Source: Mobilicoccus massiliensis
GTDB taxonomy: Bacteria > Actinomycetota > Actinomycetes > Actinomycetales > Dermatophilaceae
Assembly (NCBI RefSeq): GCF_000826525.2
Contig: NZ_LN651331.1
Location: 466,323 to 530,322, forward strand
DNA: 64,000 nt
Reading direction: 5' to 3'
Part shown: piece by piece, positions 31,018-40,307 of the stretch
How positions within the stretch are numbered: the stretch's first letter is position 1
Layout of the letters: every line of letters begins with the position of its first letter
The notes under the pieces: generated by a model
Seen by the model: only the letters and a program-made list of their open reading frames with translations
Told to the model about the DNA's origin: nothing
The model's database searches: none
Position numbers and translations under genes: made by a program

Positions 31018-33720
31018 TCAGTGCTCGGCGTCGTGCCAGGATCGCCCGGTGCCGATGCTGACCTCGAGGGGGACGTCGAGGTCGACCGCCGAACCCATGC
31101 GGTCGCGGACGAGCTCGGTGACCTCGTCGAGCTCACCCGGAGCGATCTCGAGCACGAGTTCGTCGTGCACCTGGAGCAGCACCCGGGATCGCAGCTCGCG
31201 CTCGCGCAGGGCCTCCTCGACGCGCAGCATCGCGACCTTGATGATGTCTGCCGCCGATCCCTGGATCGGGGCGTTGAGGGCCATGCGTTCGGCCATGTCG
31301 CGGCGCTGTCGGTTGTCGGAGCCGAGGTCGGGCAGGTAGCGGCGGCGGCCGAGCATCGTTTCCGTGTAACCGACGGCCCGGGCGTCGTCGACCACCTGGC
31401 GCAGGTAGTCGCGCACGCCGCCGAAACGCAGGAAGTACTCGTCCATGAGCTCCTTGGCCTCGGCCGTGCTGATCGAGAGCTGCTTGGACAGGCCGAACGA
31501 CGAGAGACCGTAGGCCAGGCCGTAGGACATCGCCTTGACCTTGCTGCGCATCGACGCCGTCACCTCGGCCGGCTCGACGCCGAAGACCCGGCTGCCGACG
31601 AACCGGTGGAGGTCCTCGCCGCTGCGGTAGGCCTCGATGAGCCCCGCGTCGCCCGAGAGGTGGGCCATGATGCGCATCTCGATCTGGGAGTAGTCGGCCG
31701 ACATGAGGGTCTCGTACCCCTCGCCGACGACGAACACCGAACGGATGCGGCGCCCCTCGTCGGTGCGGATCGGGATGTTCTGCAGGTTGGGGTCGGTCGA
31801 GGACAACCGGCCGGTGGCCGCGATGGTCTGCTGGTAGGTGGTGTGGATGCGGCCGTCGGCGGCGATCGACTTGATGAGCCCCTCGGCCGTGACACGCAGA
31901 CGGGTGGCGTCCCGGTGGCGCAGCAACGCCTCGAGGAACGGGTGCTCGGTCTTGACGTAGAGGTCGGCGAGGGCGTCGGCGTCGGTGGTCCAGCCCGTCT
32001 TGGTCTTCTTGGTCTTGGGCATGTCGAGCTCGTCGAAGAGCACGACCTGGAGCTGCTTGGGCGAGCCCAGGTTGACCTCGTGGCCGATCGCGTCGAAGGC
32101 GTCGGACTGGGCCTGCGCCACCTTGGTGGCGAAGTGCGACTCGAGGCTCTCCAGCGCCTCGAGGTCGGCCGCGATGCCGACCTGCTCCATGCCTGCGAGG
32201 ACGCCCACGAGCGGCAGCTCCACGTCGCGGAGCAACTCGGCTCCGCCCGCCTCCTCGACCTTGTCGGCGAGCACCTTCCACAGGTCGAGCACCGCACGGG
32301 CTCGGCTCATCGTCTGCTGCGACTCGGTGTCACCCTCGCCGACGGAGAAGTCGAGCGTGCCCTGACCGGAGGCCTCCTTCTCGGGGGCGTAGAGCTCACG
32401 GTGCAGATACCGGACGCTGAGGTCGGCCAGGTCGTAGCTGCGTTGGTCGGGACGCACGAGGTAGGCCGACACCGCCGTGTCTCCGGCGAGTCCTTCGACC
32501 GGCCACCCGCGCTCGCCGAGCATGCGCATCTGCGACTTGGCGTCGTGGAACACCTTGGGCCGCCCGGAGTCGGCGAGCCAGGCGCCGACCGCCGCCTCGG
32601 CGTCGGGGTCGAGCTCGTCGACCCGCAGGAACGCGACCGCGTCCTCGTCCTCACCGGCGATCGCGATGCCGTCGGCGTCACCGAGGCCCTTGGCCCACGT
32701 GCCGAGAACGGCCACCCCCACCGGGACACCCGCCGGGGAGTGGGCGTCGAGCCACGGGCCGACCTCGGCCGAGTCGAGGATGACGCCGTCGACGTCGAGC
32801 GCCTCCCCCGCCGCCTCCTCCGGCGCGGTCTCGAACGTCGTGAACAAGCGATCGCGCAGCACCCGGAACTCGAGGCTGTCGAAGACGCGGTGGACCTCGT
32901 CACGGTCCCAGCCCGTGCGCTCGAGATCGGCGAGCGTCACCGGCAGGGGGACGTCGCGCACGAGGGCGTTGAGGCGCCGGTTGCGCAACACCCCGTCCAG
33001 GTGCTCGCGCAGGTTCTCGCCCGCCTTGCCCTTGATGGCCGTGACGTTGGCGACGACACCCGTGAGGTCGCCGTATTGGCCGAGCCACTTGGCCGCCGTC
33101 TTGGGCCCGACGCCCGGCACGCCCGGCAGGTTGTCGGAGGACTCCCCCACCATCGCCGCGAGGTCGGGGTAGCGCTCGGGCCGGACCCCGTACTTGGCCT
33201 CGACCGCGTCGGGTGTCATGCGGGCGAGCTCGGACACACCCTTGACCGGGTACAACACCGTGGTGGCGCCGTTGACGAGCTGCAGCGCGTCGCGGTCACC
33301 CGTGACGATGAGCACCTCGTCGAACGCCGCGTCGCCCTCCTGCTCCTGGACGCCGGCCTGCGTGGCGAGGGTCGCGATGATGTCGTCGGCCTCGTACCCG
33401 TCGACCTCGACGTGGACGATGCGCAGCGCGTCGAGCACCTCCTTGAGCAGCGAGACCTGCCCGCGGAACTCATCGGGCGTCTTCGAACGCGTGGCCTTGT
33501 ACTCCGAGTACTCCTCGGTGCGGAACGTCTGCCGCGACACGTCGAACGCCACCGCGAGGTGCGTGGGGTTCTCGTCGCGGAGCACGTTGATGAGCATCGC
33601 CGTGAAGCCGTAGACCGCGTTCGTCGTCTGCCCCGTGGTGGTGGAGAAGTTCTCGGCCGGCAGCGCGAAGAAGGCCCGGTAGGCGAGGGAATGTCCGTCG
33701 AGAAGGAGAAGTCGGCTCAC
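31018..33720 (-). CDS. polA: DNA polymerase I
   Basis: 900 residues. 5'-nuclease domain at residues 1 to about 290 (LLLLDGHSLAYRAFFALP, YEADDIIATLA, GVPGVGPKTAAKWL); a 3'-5' exonuclease-like domain that lacks the acidic catalytic residues, as is usual in actinobacterial Pol I; and the polymerase domain with motif A DYSQIEMRIMAHLSGD, motif B RSKVKAMSYGLAYGLSSFGL and motif C LLQVHDELVLE. It fills excision-repair gaps and removes Okazaki primers. GTG 33720 lies exactly 7 nt after TAGGCT of the damage promoter, with no Shine-Dalgarno, and gives the normal N-terminus MSRLLLLDGHS; the frame upstream to 33843 is not coding. Confidence 0.96.
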   Translation of the reverse strand: MSRLLLLDGHSLAYRAFFALPAENFSTTTGQTTNAVYGFTAMLINVLRDENPTHLAVAFDVSRQTFRTEEYSEYKATRSKTPDEFRGQVSLLKEVLDALRIVHVEVDGYEADDIIATLATQAGVQEQEGDAAFDEVLIVTGDRDALQLVNGATTVLYPVKGVSELARMTPDAVEAKYGVRPERYPDLAAMVGESSDNLPGVPGVGPKTAAKWLGQYGDLTGVVANVTAIKGKAGENLREHLDGVLRNRRLNALVRDVPLPVTLADLERTGWDRDEVHRVFDSLEFRVLRDRLFTTFETAPEEAAGEALDVDGVILDSAEVGPWLDAHSPAGVPVGVAVLGTWAKGLGDADGIAIAGEDEDAVAFLRVDELDPDAEAAVGAWLADSGRPKVFHDAKSQMRMLGERGWPVEGLAGDTAVSAYLVRPDQRSYDLADLSVRYLHRELYAPEKEASGQGTLDFSVGEGDTESQQTMSRARAVLDLWKVLADKVEEAGGAELLRDVELPLVGVLAGMEQVGIAADLEALESLESHFATKVAQAQSDAFDAIGHEVNLGSPKQLQVVLFDELDMPKTKKTKTGWTTDADALADLYVKTEHPFLEALLRHRDATRLRVTAEGLIKSIAADGRIHTTYQQTIAATGRLSSTDPNLQNIPIRTDEGRRIRSVFVVGEGYETLMSADYSQIEMRIMAHLSGDAGLIEAYRSGEDLHRFVGSRVFGVEPAEVTASMRSKVKAMSYGLAYGLSSFGLSKQLSISTAEAKELMDEYFLRFGGVRDYLRQVVDDARAVGYTETMLGRRRYLPDLGSDNRQRRDMAERMALNAPIQGSAADIIKVAMLRVEEALRERELRSRVLLQVHDELVLEIAPGELDEVTELVRDRMGSAVDLDVPLEVSIGTGRSWHDAEH

Positions 33721-33727
33721 GCATGCG

Positions 33728-33750
33728 AGCCTAGACGCACCCTCCGACAA
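33728..33750 (-). promoter_or_regulatory. RecA-NDp (PafBC-type) DNA-damage promoter of polA
   Basis: Minus strand: TTGTCGGAG (33750-33742), 8 nt, TAGGCT (33733-33728), 7 nt, GTG 33720. Same geometry as the uvrA, uvrB and uvrC promoters. Confidence 0.85.
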
Positions 33751-33829
33751 CCGTCGTGAGGCGACCGCCGGCCCGATCCGCGCGGACGACCACCGACCCC
33801 GGCTCGCCCGGACACCCGAGGAGATCCCG

Positions 33830-34309
33830 ATGACCGACCCCACCGCCGAGAAGCACGACGTCGAGAAGCGCGACGCCGCCCGGGAGAACGTCCTCGGGCG
33901 AATCGGCCAGCACGTCGTCGGCGACGGCTACTCCGGAACGCTCATGGAGCGCATGGGAATCGAGGTCCACGAGGTGACCGCCGACGGTGCGACGGGCACG
34001 ATGCCGGTGGAGGGCAACGTCCAGCCGTACGGGATCCTCCACGGCGGGGCCAACGCCGTGCTCGCCGAGACGCTCGGCTCCTACGCGGCATCGGTCCACG
34101 CGGGCGAAGGGCGGGCCGCCGTCGGCGTCGAGCTCAACTGCACCCACCACCGCGCCGCCCGCTCGGGCGTCGTGACCGGTGTCGCTCGCGCCATCCACCT
34201 CGGCAACAGCGTCGCCACCTACGAGATCGTCATCGACGACGAGCACGGCAAGCGGCTGTGCACCTCTCGTCTCACCTGCCTCGTGCGGGAGCGGCCGCCG
34301 GCGTCCTGA
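33830..34309 (+). CDS. PaaI-type hotdog-fold thioesterase
   Basis: 159 residues, acyl-CoA thioesterase of the PaaI/YbdB (4-hydroxybenzoyl-CoA thioesterase) group. The hotdog signature YGILHGGANAVLAETLGSYAA holds the catalytic acid and the conserved HGG; VGVELNCTHHRAARSGVVTG forms the central strands. It removes CoA from aryl- or acyl-CoA esters; the substrate is not defined. ATG 33830 has GAGGAG upstream. Divergent from polA, a neighbourhood seen in many actinobacteria. Confidence 0.9.
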   Translation: MTDPTAEKHDVEKRDAARENVLGRIGQHVVGDGYSGTLMERMGIEVHEVTADGATGTMPVEGNVQPYGILHGGANAVLAETLGSYAASVHAGEGRAAVGVELNCTHHRAARSGVVTGVARAIHLGNSVATYEIVIDDEHGKRLCTSRLTCLVRERPPAS

Positions 34310-34349
34310 GTCCGAGGTCGTGACCCGGCCTCGGCGACGCAGCCGTCAT

Positions 34350-34380
34350 GAGGCGCCCCTGACCATGTCGGGGGCGCCTC
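34350..34380. terminator. Bidirectional terminator, thioesterase / GNAT
   Basis: 10-bp perfect stem (34350-34359 with 34371-34380), 11-nt loop that can close further, between convergent genes. Confidence 0.8.
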
Positions 34381-34402
34381 GTCGTGGGTAGAGCTCGTGT
34401 GG

Positions 34403-35026
34403 TCAGGAATGCGCGGCGACGGGCTCGGGCGTGGGCCGCGCACGCTGGGCGCGGCGACGACGCTGCAGCAGGAGCTGGTCGAGGTTGGCCCGCGGCTCGG
34501 AGCCCCGCAGACGGCGCATGAGCGTCGTGGTCTGGGCCATGCGCCGTGTGACCGTCGCGGCGAACCCGAGCCGGGCCAGCGTGCGGTTGGCGTCCTTGGC
34601 CTGAGTGGGCACGGCACACCCGAGGTGGTCGACACCGCGCTTGTGCGCGTGGGTCGCGACCGCGGTCAGCAGGCAGCGGCCGACCCCCTGGCCGCGCGCC
34701 TCGGGAACGACGTACACGTCCTCGATGCCGATCGAGGGCACGTCGACGTGCGCCGTCATCGGCAGGGCAGACAGCCAGACGTAGCCGACCAGCGCGCCGT
34801 CGAGGACGGCGGTGAGCACCGTGACGTAGTCCCGCCCGACGGCCTCGGCGAAACGCCCCTCGTCGACGGCGCGCCGAGCCGCGTCACGGGAGTGGCCCTC
34901 CTCGCCGCGGCGCTCCACCCACAGCGCGGCCAGGGGGGCGAGATCGTCGTGCGACATGGGCACGACGGACGGCTGGAGACGGGCCACGACGGTCACCTCG
35001 GCAGGAAGAAGGCGGTGTCCCGGCAT
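34403..35026 (-). CDS. GNAT family N-acetyltransferase
   Basis: 207 residues. The acetyl-CoA site is seen in IEDVYVVPEARGQGVGRCLL (motif A, R-Q-G-V-G) around residues 100-120, preceded by the strand VGYVWLSALP. Substrate unknown. The last 45 residues are Arg/Pro-rich. The start is uncertain: ATG 35026, GTG 34996 and ATG 34957 are in frame and none has a clear Shine-Dalgarno sequence. A -10-like TATGCT lies at 35100-35095. The gene is divergent from the DUF554 protein. Confidence 0.82.
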   Translation of the reverse strand: MPGHRLLPAEVTVVARLQPSVVPMSHDDLAPLAALWVERRGEEGHSRDAARRAVDEGRFAEAVGRDYVTVLTAVLDGALVGYVWLSALPMTAHVDVPSIGIEDVYVVPEARGQGVGRCLLTAVATHAHKRGVDHLGCAVPTQAKDANRTLARLGFAATVTRRMAQTTTLMRRLRGSEPRANLDQLLLQRRRRAQRARPTPEPVAAHS

Positions 35027-35232
35027 CTCGACGACACGGGGGCGGGCAGAGCACCCGGCCGTCTCGATTCAGGGGGAACGGCACGGATGGGATGAGCATA
35101 GTGGTCGAGCGTCCGACTCGGTACCGAGCCGTAACGTCGACTGCGTCTCGCCCTCCCTTCATGTGCCCGCCGGCATGCCGGTGAACGGTCGGCGAGAGAC
35201 GGACGCGTGGGCTCCCCCTGCTCATCCGGCTC

Positions 35233-35238
35233 TACTGT
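35233..35238 (+). promoter_or_regulatory. -10 element of the DUF554 gene (leaderless)
   Basis: TACTGT followed by exactly 7 nt and the ATG at 35246; no Shine-Dalgarno sequence. Confidence 0.55.
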
Positions 35239-35245
35239 GACCCCC

Positions 35246-36088
35246 ATGACTTCGCTCTTCCCCGGGGCCGGCACCCTCGTCAACACGATCGCGGTCGTGG
35301 CCGGAGCGCTCATCGGCATGGCGGCCGGGCACCGCCTGCCCGAGCACATCAAGAAGATCGTCACCGACTGCCTGGGACTCGTGACCCTGCTCATCGCAGC
35401 CCTGTCGGCCATGTCGGTCACCTCCCCGGCCTTCTCGGCGGCGGTCGGAGGATCGGCGCCGGTGCTCATCGTCCTGGGCAGCCTCGTCCTCGGCGGCATC
35501 GCCGGGTCGGCGCTCGGGGTGGAGGCGAGGCTCGAGTCACTCGTCACGGTGGTCCGAGATCGCCTCGTGCACTCGCGCCGCTCACGTTCGTCGAGGTCGT
35601 CGGAGATCGACGAGAGCGCCGTGGCCCCGGAGTCTGCGACGACAACAGACCAGGTCCGGAACGAGGACGTCGCGGCCAGGGAACGGTTCATCGAAGGATG
35701 GCTGACAGCGACCCTGCTCTTCTGCGTCGGGCCTCTGACGATCCTCGGCTCGATCAACGACGGTCTCGGCCGCGGCATCGATCAACTCGCCGTCAAGTCG
35801 GCGCTCGACTTCTTCGCGGCGATCGCGTTCGCGTCGACGTTCGGCCCCGGAGTGCTGTTCTCGGCCGTGTCGGTGCTCCTCATCCAGGGCGCGCTGACGA
35901 TCGTGGGGATGGTGCTGGGCACGGTCATGCCGGAGGCGCAGATCATGGCGTTGACCGCGACAGGCGGCCTCATGCTCGCCGGCATCGGTCTGCGGCTCCT
36001 CGACATCCGCCAGATCCGGGTGGGTGACCTTCTCCCCGCTCTGATCGTCGCCCCTCTGCTCACCGCCGCGATCACGGCTGTGCACTGA
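35246..36088 (+). CDS. DUF554 (YdfK-like) membrane protein
   Basis: 280 residues with about seven hydrophobic helices. It begins FPGAGTLVNTIAVVAGALIG, the usual DUF554 opening, and contains LFCVGPLTILGSINDGLG, the most conserved stretch of the family. A hydrophilic loop of about 50 residues rich in Arg and Ser splits the two halves. Function is unknown; membership in a transport-like family is the most that can be said. ATG 35246 is preferred to the upstream in-frame start at 35207 because it matches the family N-terminus and the leaderless promoter spacing. Confidence 0.9.
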   Translation: MTSLFPGAGTLVNTIAVVAGALIGMAAGHRLPEHIKKIVTDCLGLVTLLIAALSAMSVTSPAFSAAVGGSAPVLIVLGSLVLGGIAGSALGVEARLESLVTVVRDRLVHSRRSRSSRSSEIDESAVAPESATTTDQVRNEDVAARERFIEGWLTATLLFCVGPLTILGSINDGLGRGIDQLAVKSALDFFAAIAFASTFGPGVLFSAVSVLLIQGALTIVGMVLGTVMPEAQIMALTATGGLMLAGIGLRLLDIRQIRVGDLLPALIVAPLLTAAITAVH

Positions 36089-36126
36089 TCCGCCCGCACA
36101 GGCTCTTTCACCCCGCCCCCTCGGCC

Positions 36127-36170
36127 GAACAGGCGTTTTCACCCCGATTCCGGGGTGAAAACGCCTGTTC
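36127..36170. terminator. Bidirectional terminator, DUF554 / pdtaR
   Basis: Perfect 20-bp inverted repeat (36127-36146 with 36151-36170) with an ATTC loop and an internal GTTTTC/GAAAAC tract. A partial direct copy of the left arm (caggctctttcacccc) lies about 32 nt upstream. Confidence 0.9.
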
Positions 36171-36199
36171 GAGCGGAGAGGTGCCGGTGGCGGTCGGAA

Positions 36200-36820
36200 C
36201 TACTTCTGCGGGAGGCCGCTGATGACCGCGTCGGCGACGTCCTTCATGCCGAGGCGCCGGTCCATCGCGGTCTTCTGGATCCAGCGGAAGGCGTCCTGCT
36301 CACTGAGCTTGAGCTGCTTCATGAGGATCCCCTTGGCGCGGTCGACGGCCTTGCGGGTCTCGAGACGCTCGGAGAGGTCGGCGACCTCGGCGGTGAGCGC
36401 CTGCCACTCCAGCCAGCGGGAGCGCGCGATGTCGATGGCCGGGCGGAGGTCGTCGATCGTGAACGGCTTGACCACGTAGGCCATGACCCCGGCGTCGCGG
36501 GCGCGTTCGACGAGATCCTTGTCGCTGAAGGCGGTGAGCATGACGACCGGGGCGATCTTCTCGTCGCCGACGGTCTTGGCCGCGGTGAGCCCGTCCATCT
36601 CGGGCATCTTGATGTCCATGATGGCGAGGTCGGGCCGGTGTTCCCGGATGGCCTCGACGGCCTGGGCTCCGTCACCGGCCTGGGCGACCACGGTGTACCC
36701 GGCCTCCTCGAGCATCTCGGCGAGGTCGAGACGGATGAGTGCCTCGTCCTCGGCGATGACGATGCGCAGCCCGGTCTCGTCGGGCACGCCGGCGGTGGTG
36801 GAGTTCTCCGTTGAAGTCAC
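36200..36820 (-). CDS. pdtaR: PdtaR-type ANTAR response regulator
   Basis: Two-component regulator that binds RNA. 206 residues: receiver domain at about 18-135 with the acidic pair at 24-25 (IAEDEALIR), the phospho-acceptor Asp69 in AIMDIKMPEMDG and the conserved Lys in VVKPF; then an ANTAR domain (VDRAKGILMKQLKLSEQDAFRWIQKTAMD) that binds paired hexaloop hairpins to prevent termination. The mycobacterial counterpart pairs with kinase PdtaS, which is not in this window. GTG 36820 lies 6 nt after TATTCT, with no Shine-Dalgarno: leaderless. Confidence 0.94.
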   Translation of the reverse strand: MTSTENSTTAGVPDETGLRIVIAEDEALIRLDLAEMLEEAGYTVVAQAGDGAQAVEAIREHRPDLAIMDIKMPEMDGLTAAKTVGDEKIAPVVMLTAFSDKDLVERARDAGVMAYVVKPFTIDDLRPAIDIARSRWLEWQALTAEVADLSERLETRKAVDRAKGILMKQLKLSEQDAFRWIQKTAMDRRLGMKDVADAVISGLPQK

Positions 36821-36826
36821 GACGCC

Positions 36827-36832
36827 AGAATA
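36827..36832 (-). promoter_or_regulatory. -10 element of pdtaR (leaderless)
   Basis: TATTCT on the minus strand, 6 nt before GTG 36820. Confidence 0.55.
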
Positions 36833-36936
36833 CGGGGCCCTGCCTGGGGGTTCGAAACGTGGGCCGCGTTCGGGGTCTCGTCGCCCAGACGCGCTCTCGT
36901 GGCGCTGTTAGAACGCGGCGCAGGTGCGAATTCGGG

Positions 36937-37019
36937 TGCCGAGGGCGGGACTTGAACCCGCACGGCCTTGCGGCCAAAGCATTTTGAGTGCTCCGTGTCT
37001 GCCATTCCACCACCCCGGC
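36937..37019 (-). tRNA. tRNA-Leu (anticodon CAA)
   Basis: Minus strand begins GCCGGGGTGGTGGAATGG, a typical leucine D-arm; anticodon stem AGCA with loop CTCAAAA gives anticodon CAA; a long variable arm GCCGCAAGGC follows, as in class II tRNAs; T-arm CGGGTTCAAGTCCCG; acceptor end CCTCGGC plus discriminator A. The acceptor stem has one G-U pair. CCA is not encoded. 83 nt. Confidence 0.95.
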
Positions 37020-37095
37020 CGGGTGTGCGCGGTCCAGTCTAGCGGCGCCCGGCCGATGCTCCGGCCACGCCTCGCCACGACCCGGTGTGCGTGCG

Positions 37096-38508
37096 TCACA
37101 GGCCGCCGACGCGGTGGACCTGCAACGCGTTGGTCGAGCCCGGCACGCCGTGGGGCCGCCCGGCGACGACGACGATGGTGTCGCCGTGCGTGCAGCGACC
37201 CTGCTCGAGCAGCACGCGGTCGACCGCCGCCACCATCGCGGTGGTGTCCTCCATCTCCGGGAGGTTGAACGCGGTGATGCCCCAGGTCAGCGCCAGCCTG
37301 CGACGGGTGTGCGGCTTCTGGGTGAACGCGAGCATCGGCAGTTTGGGCCGCACCCGCGACATGCGGCGGGCGGAGTCGCCAGAACTCGTGAACGTCACGA
37401 GGTACTTGGCGTTGAGGAAGTTGCCGATCTCGGCCGCCGCCTTGGTGATGGCGCCACCGGTGGTGCTCGGGTTGGTTCCCAGCGGCGGGATGCGCCCGAG
37501 GCCGTGATCCTCGGTGTTCTCGATGATGCGCGCCATCGTCTGCACCGCGACGATCGGCCAGGCGCCCACACTCGTCTCGCCCGAGAGCATGATCGCGTCG
37601 GCGCCGTCGAGCACGGCGTTGGCGCAGTCCGAGGCCTCCGCCCGGGTGGGGCGGGAGTTCTCGATCATCGACTCGAGCACCTGAGTGGCGACGATGACCG
37701 GCTTGGCATCGCGGCGAGCGAGCTCGACGGCTCGCTTCTGCACGAGCGGGACCTCCTCCAGCGGCATCTCGACCCCGAGGTCGCCGCGGGCGACCATGAT
37801 GCCGTCGAAGGCGCGGACGATCTCCTCGAGGTTGGCGACCGCCTGGGGCTTCTCGACCTTGGCGATGACGGGCCGGGAGAGCCCGACCTCGGCCATGATC
37901 TCGTGCACCCGCGTGATGTCGGCGGCATCGCGGACGAAGGACAACGCGATCCAGTCGGCACCGACCCGCAGGGCCCAGCGCAGGTCGTCCTCGTCCTTCT
38001 CCGACAGCGCGGGAACGCTCACCGCGACACCGGGCAGGTTGATGCCCTTGTTGTTGCTGACGGTGCCGCCCTCGACCACGGTGCAGACGACGTCGGTGGC
38101 AGAGACCTCGGTCGCGCGCAGCGTGATCTTGCCGTCGTCGATGAGCAGGGTGTCCCCGGCGCGCACGTCGCCGGGCAAGCCCTTGAACGTCGTGGAGACC
38201 CGCTCCTGGTTGCCGTCGACGTCGTCGACGGTGATCGTGAACGTGTCGCCGACCGCGAGGTGGATCGGCCCGCCGGAGAAGCGTCCGGTGCGGATCTTCG
38301 GCCCCTGCAGGTCGACGAGGATGGCCACGGCGCGGCCGGACTCGGCGGCGGCCTCGTGCACCCACCTGATCTGCTGCTCGTGCTCCTCGTGCGAGCCGTG
38401 CGAACGGTTGATGCGGGCGACGTCGATGCCGGCGTCGACGAGGCGACGGATGTCCTCCTTGGAGTTGACGGCCGGGCCCAGAGTGCTGACGATCTTCGCG
38501 CGACGCAT
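37096..38508 (-). CDS. pyk: Pyruvate kinase
   Basis: Last step of glycolysis, PEP + ADP to pyruvate + ATP. 470 residues. N-terminus [20 protein letters not shown], metal/phosphate region [12 protein letters not shown], the catalytic Lys block [46 protein letters not shown] and [12 protein letters not shown] are all conserved. The C-terminal allosteric domain ends in [18 protein letters not shown] 38508 lies 6 nt after TACGAT (38520-38515); GGAG overlaps that spacer, so either a leaderless or a very short leader is possible. Confidence 0.96.
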   Translation of the reverse strand: MRRAKIVSTLGPAVNSKEDIRRLVDAGIDVARINRSHGSHEEHEQQIRWVHEAAAESGRAVAILVDLQGPKIRTGRFSGGPIHLAVGDTFTITVDDVDGNQERVSTTFKGLPGDVRAGDTLLIDDGKITLRATEVSATDVVCTVVEGGTVSNNKGINLPGVAVSVPALSEKDEDDLRWALRVGADWIALSFVRDAADITRVHEIMAEVGLSRPVIAKVEKPQAVANLEEIVRAFDGIMVARGDLGVEMPLEEVPLVQKRAVELARRDAKPVIVATQVLESMIENSRPTRAEASDCANAVLDGADAIMLSGETSVGAWPIVAVQTMARIIENTEDHGLGRIPPLGTNPSTTGGAITKAAAEIGNFLNAKYLVTFTSSGDSARRMSRVRPKLPMLAFTQKPHTRRRLALTWGITAFNLPEMEDTTAMVAAVDRVLLEQGRCTHGDTIVVVAGRPHGVPGSTNALQVHRVGGL

Positions 38509-38514
38509 GACTCC

Positions 38515-38520
38515 ATCGTA
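38515..38520 (-). promoter_or_regulatory. -10 element of pyk
   Basis: TACGAT on the minus strand, 6 nt before the pyk ATG. Confidence 0.55.
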
Positions 38521-38631
38521 GGTGGGCCCCTTCGGGCACGCGCACCGGCGGGAGCACCGGTCCCCTCCGCGACGTGAACGTTGAGTGAACCCGTGCGGGA
38601 GAACCGGGCGCGATCGGACGATCGGAGGGTG

Positions 38632-38652
38632 GCCGCGGTCGACTCCCGCGGC
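38632..38652 (-). terminator. Possible terminator of the trpC-lgt operon
   Basis: 7-bp stem GCCGCGG/CCGCGGC (38632-38638 with 38646-38652) directly after the lgt stop. Weak evidence. Confidence 0.4.
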
Positions 38653-39516
38653 TCAGTCGCGGGTCGCCGCCGCGGTCGGTCGAGCCCGGTCGGCGGACTC
38701 CCCGCGCGGCCGCCAGAGCCACCACAGGAAGGCGCCGAGACAGAACACGACCACCGAGGTCCAGACGTTGAGGCGCAACCCGAGAACCATCTGGGCCTCG
38801 TCGATGCGCAGGCTCTCGATCACGCCCCGGCCGAGGGTGTAGAGCATGATGTACGCCGCGAACAGTTGCCCGGCCGCGGGCCGCCGCGTCCTCTCCAGCA
38901 GCACGAGCAGTGCCGCGATGACGAGGCACCACAGCGATTCGTACAGAAAGGTCGGCTGGAAGGTGCCCAGCACGATCGCGTTGCCGGCCGCGTCGCGCAC
39001 CGCCTCACCGCGGGAGGCGTCCCAGGCGTGGATCTGCAGACCCCAGGGCGCATCGGTCGGCCCGCCGTACAACTCGTTGTTGAACCAGTTGCCCCAGCGG
39101 CCGATGGCCTGCGCCACCGGAAGCGCGGGAGCGATCGCCGTCCCGAGGTCGCGGAACGACACCCCCGTGCGCCGGCACCCGATCCAGCCGCCGAGCGCGC
39201 CGAGCGCGACGGCCCCCCAGATTCCCAGGCCGCCGTTCCAGATCTTCAGCGCGTCGAGCGGGTGCCCGCCGGGGCCGAAGTACGGCCCCGGCGTGGTGAT
39301 GACGTGATACAGCCGACCACCGATGATCCCGAACGGAATGGCCCAGATCGCGATGTCCCACACCGCGTCCTCGGACGCTCCGCGCGCGTCGAGACGCCGG
39401 CCCGTCCACCACAGCGCGACCACGATGCCCGCGAGGATGCACAGAGCGTAGGCGCGGATGGGCAGAGGGCCGAGGTACCAGACCGCCTGCTCCGGGCTCG
39501 GGATCGCGGCGATCAC
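38653..39516 (-). CDS. lgt: Prolipoprotein diacylglyceryl transferase
   Basis: Membrane enzyme that transfers diacylglycerol from phosphatidylglycerol to the lipobox cysteine. 287 residues with seven hydrophobic helices. Signature block [17 protein letters not shown] (the Lgt motif with essential Arg and Asn) and [17 protein letters not shown], with the catalytic-region [13 protein letters not shown] 39516 overlaps the stop of the upstream thioredoxin-like gene by 4 nt (GTGA), so its translation is coupled. It would serve the four or more lipoproteins in this window. Confidence 0.94.
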   Translation of the reverse strand: MIAAIPSPEQAVWYLGPLPIRAYALCILAGIVVALWWTGRRLDARGASEDAVWDIAIWAIPFGIIGGRLYHVITTPGPYFGPGGHPLDALKIWNGGLGIWGAVALGALGGWIGCRRTGVSFRDLGTAIAPALPVAQAIGRWGNWFNNELYGGPTDAPWGLQIHAWDASRGEAVRDAAGNAIVLGTFQPTFLYESLWCLVIAALLVLLERTRRPAAGQLFAAYIMLYTLGRGVIESLRIDEAQMVLGLRLNVWTSVVVFCLGAFLWWLWRPRGESADRARPTAAATRD

Positions 39517-40307
39517 TTCTGCGTCGCGTCCTCGATGGCCTTGACGAGGCCCTGGGAGTCGACCTTCTGAGCCTGCTGGTCGACGAGCGTCCGCAGGTCG
39601 AAGTCCTTGCCGTTGATGCGGTAGGTCGGGGTGCCCTTGACGCCGTCCTTGGTGGACTGCTCGTCGACCTTCTTGAGGTAGGACTCGTAGGTGACGTCGG
39701 CGACGCACTGGTCGTACGCCTTCTTCGCCTCGCCGGTGATGCCTGCCTTCTGAGCGAGGTCGGAGAACGTCATGTCGGGCCAGCCGTCGCCCTCCTGCTC
39801 GGGCTGCGTGGCGAAGATCCCGTCGTGCATCTTGACGAACGCCTCGGGTGAGGAGTTGGAGGCGCAGGCTGCGGCATTGGCCGCCTTGAGCGACTTCTCA
39901 CCGGGGATGCCCGCGTCGAGGAAGCTCTTGAGGTGGATGACGACCTTGGCCTTGCCCGAGGAGGCGAGCTGGTCCACGGTCGAGCCGAGCTGCTCGTGGT
40001 AGAAGCCGCACGCCGGGCACTGGAAGTCCTCGTAGATGTCGAGGACGGGGACGCCCGCACCGGGGTCCGTGGCGTTGAGCATGATGCCGCCGGTCTCCGA
40101 CACCGCTCCGCGCGGCAGCTTGCCGTTGGTCGCTCCCGTGTCGTTGCTCTTGGTGCCGAAGTAGATCGCGGCGCCGATGCCCGCGATCGCGACGAGCGCG
40201 ACGATCACGGCGAGGATCGGCTTGAGCTTGCTCTCCTTGGGCGCGGCGGCCTGGATCTTGGCCTGTCGGGCGCTCCGGTCGTGGGAGCCGTTGGAGGCGG
40301 TGCTCAT
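39513..40307 (-). CDS. Membrane-anchored DsbA-like thioredoxin
   Basis: 264 residues: a cytoplasmic N-terminus of about 38 residues, one membrane helix (LAVIVALVAIAGIGAAIYF), then an extracytoplasmic thioredoxin domain with the active site CPAC in IYEDFQCPACGFYHEQLG and the cis-proline loop GVKGTPTYRINGK. It belongs to the DsbA_2/DsbG-like thioredoxin group and should oxidise or isomerise disulfides in exported proteins. AAAGGA precedes ATG 40307. It overlaps both the MauE/DoxX gene upstream and lgt downstream by 4 nt. Confidence 0.92.
   Translation of the reverse strand: MSTASNGSHDRSARQAKIQAAAPKESKLKPILAVIVALVAIAGIGAAIYFGTKSNDTGATNGKLPRGAVSETGGIMLNATDPGAGVPVLDIYEDFQCPACGFYHEQLGSTVDQLASSGKAKVVIHLKSFLDAGIPGEKSLKAANAAACASNSSPEAFVKMHDGIFATQPEQEGDGWPDMTFSDLAQKAGITGEAKKAYDQCVADVTYESYLKKVDEQSTKDGVKGTPTYRINGKDFDLRTLVDQQAQKVDSQGLVKAIEDATQK

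Noticed and set aside
31313..31335. TTGTCGGAG on the plus strand inside polA, like the damage promoter
   Set aside because: The hexamer 8 nt downstream is GGGCAG, not TAnnnT, and the site is inside a coding region. A second half-motif near 33127 (followed by CACCAT) fails in the same way.
33721..33843. 41-residue extension of polA
   Set aside because: Overlaps the damage promoter; Pol I normally starts at the LLLLDGHS block.
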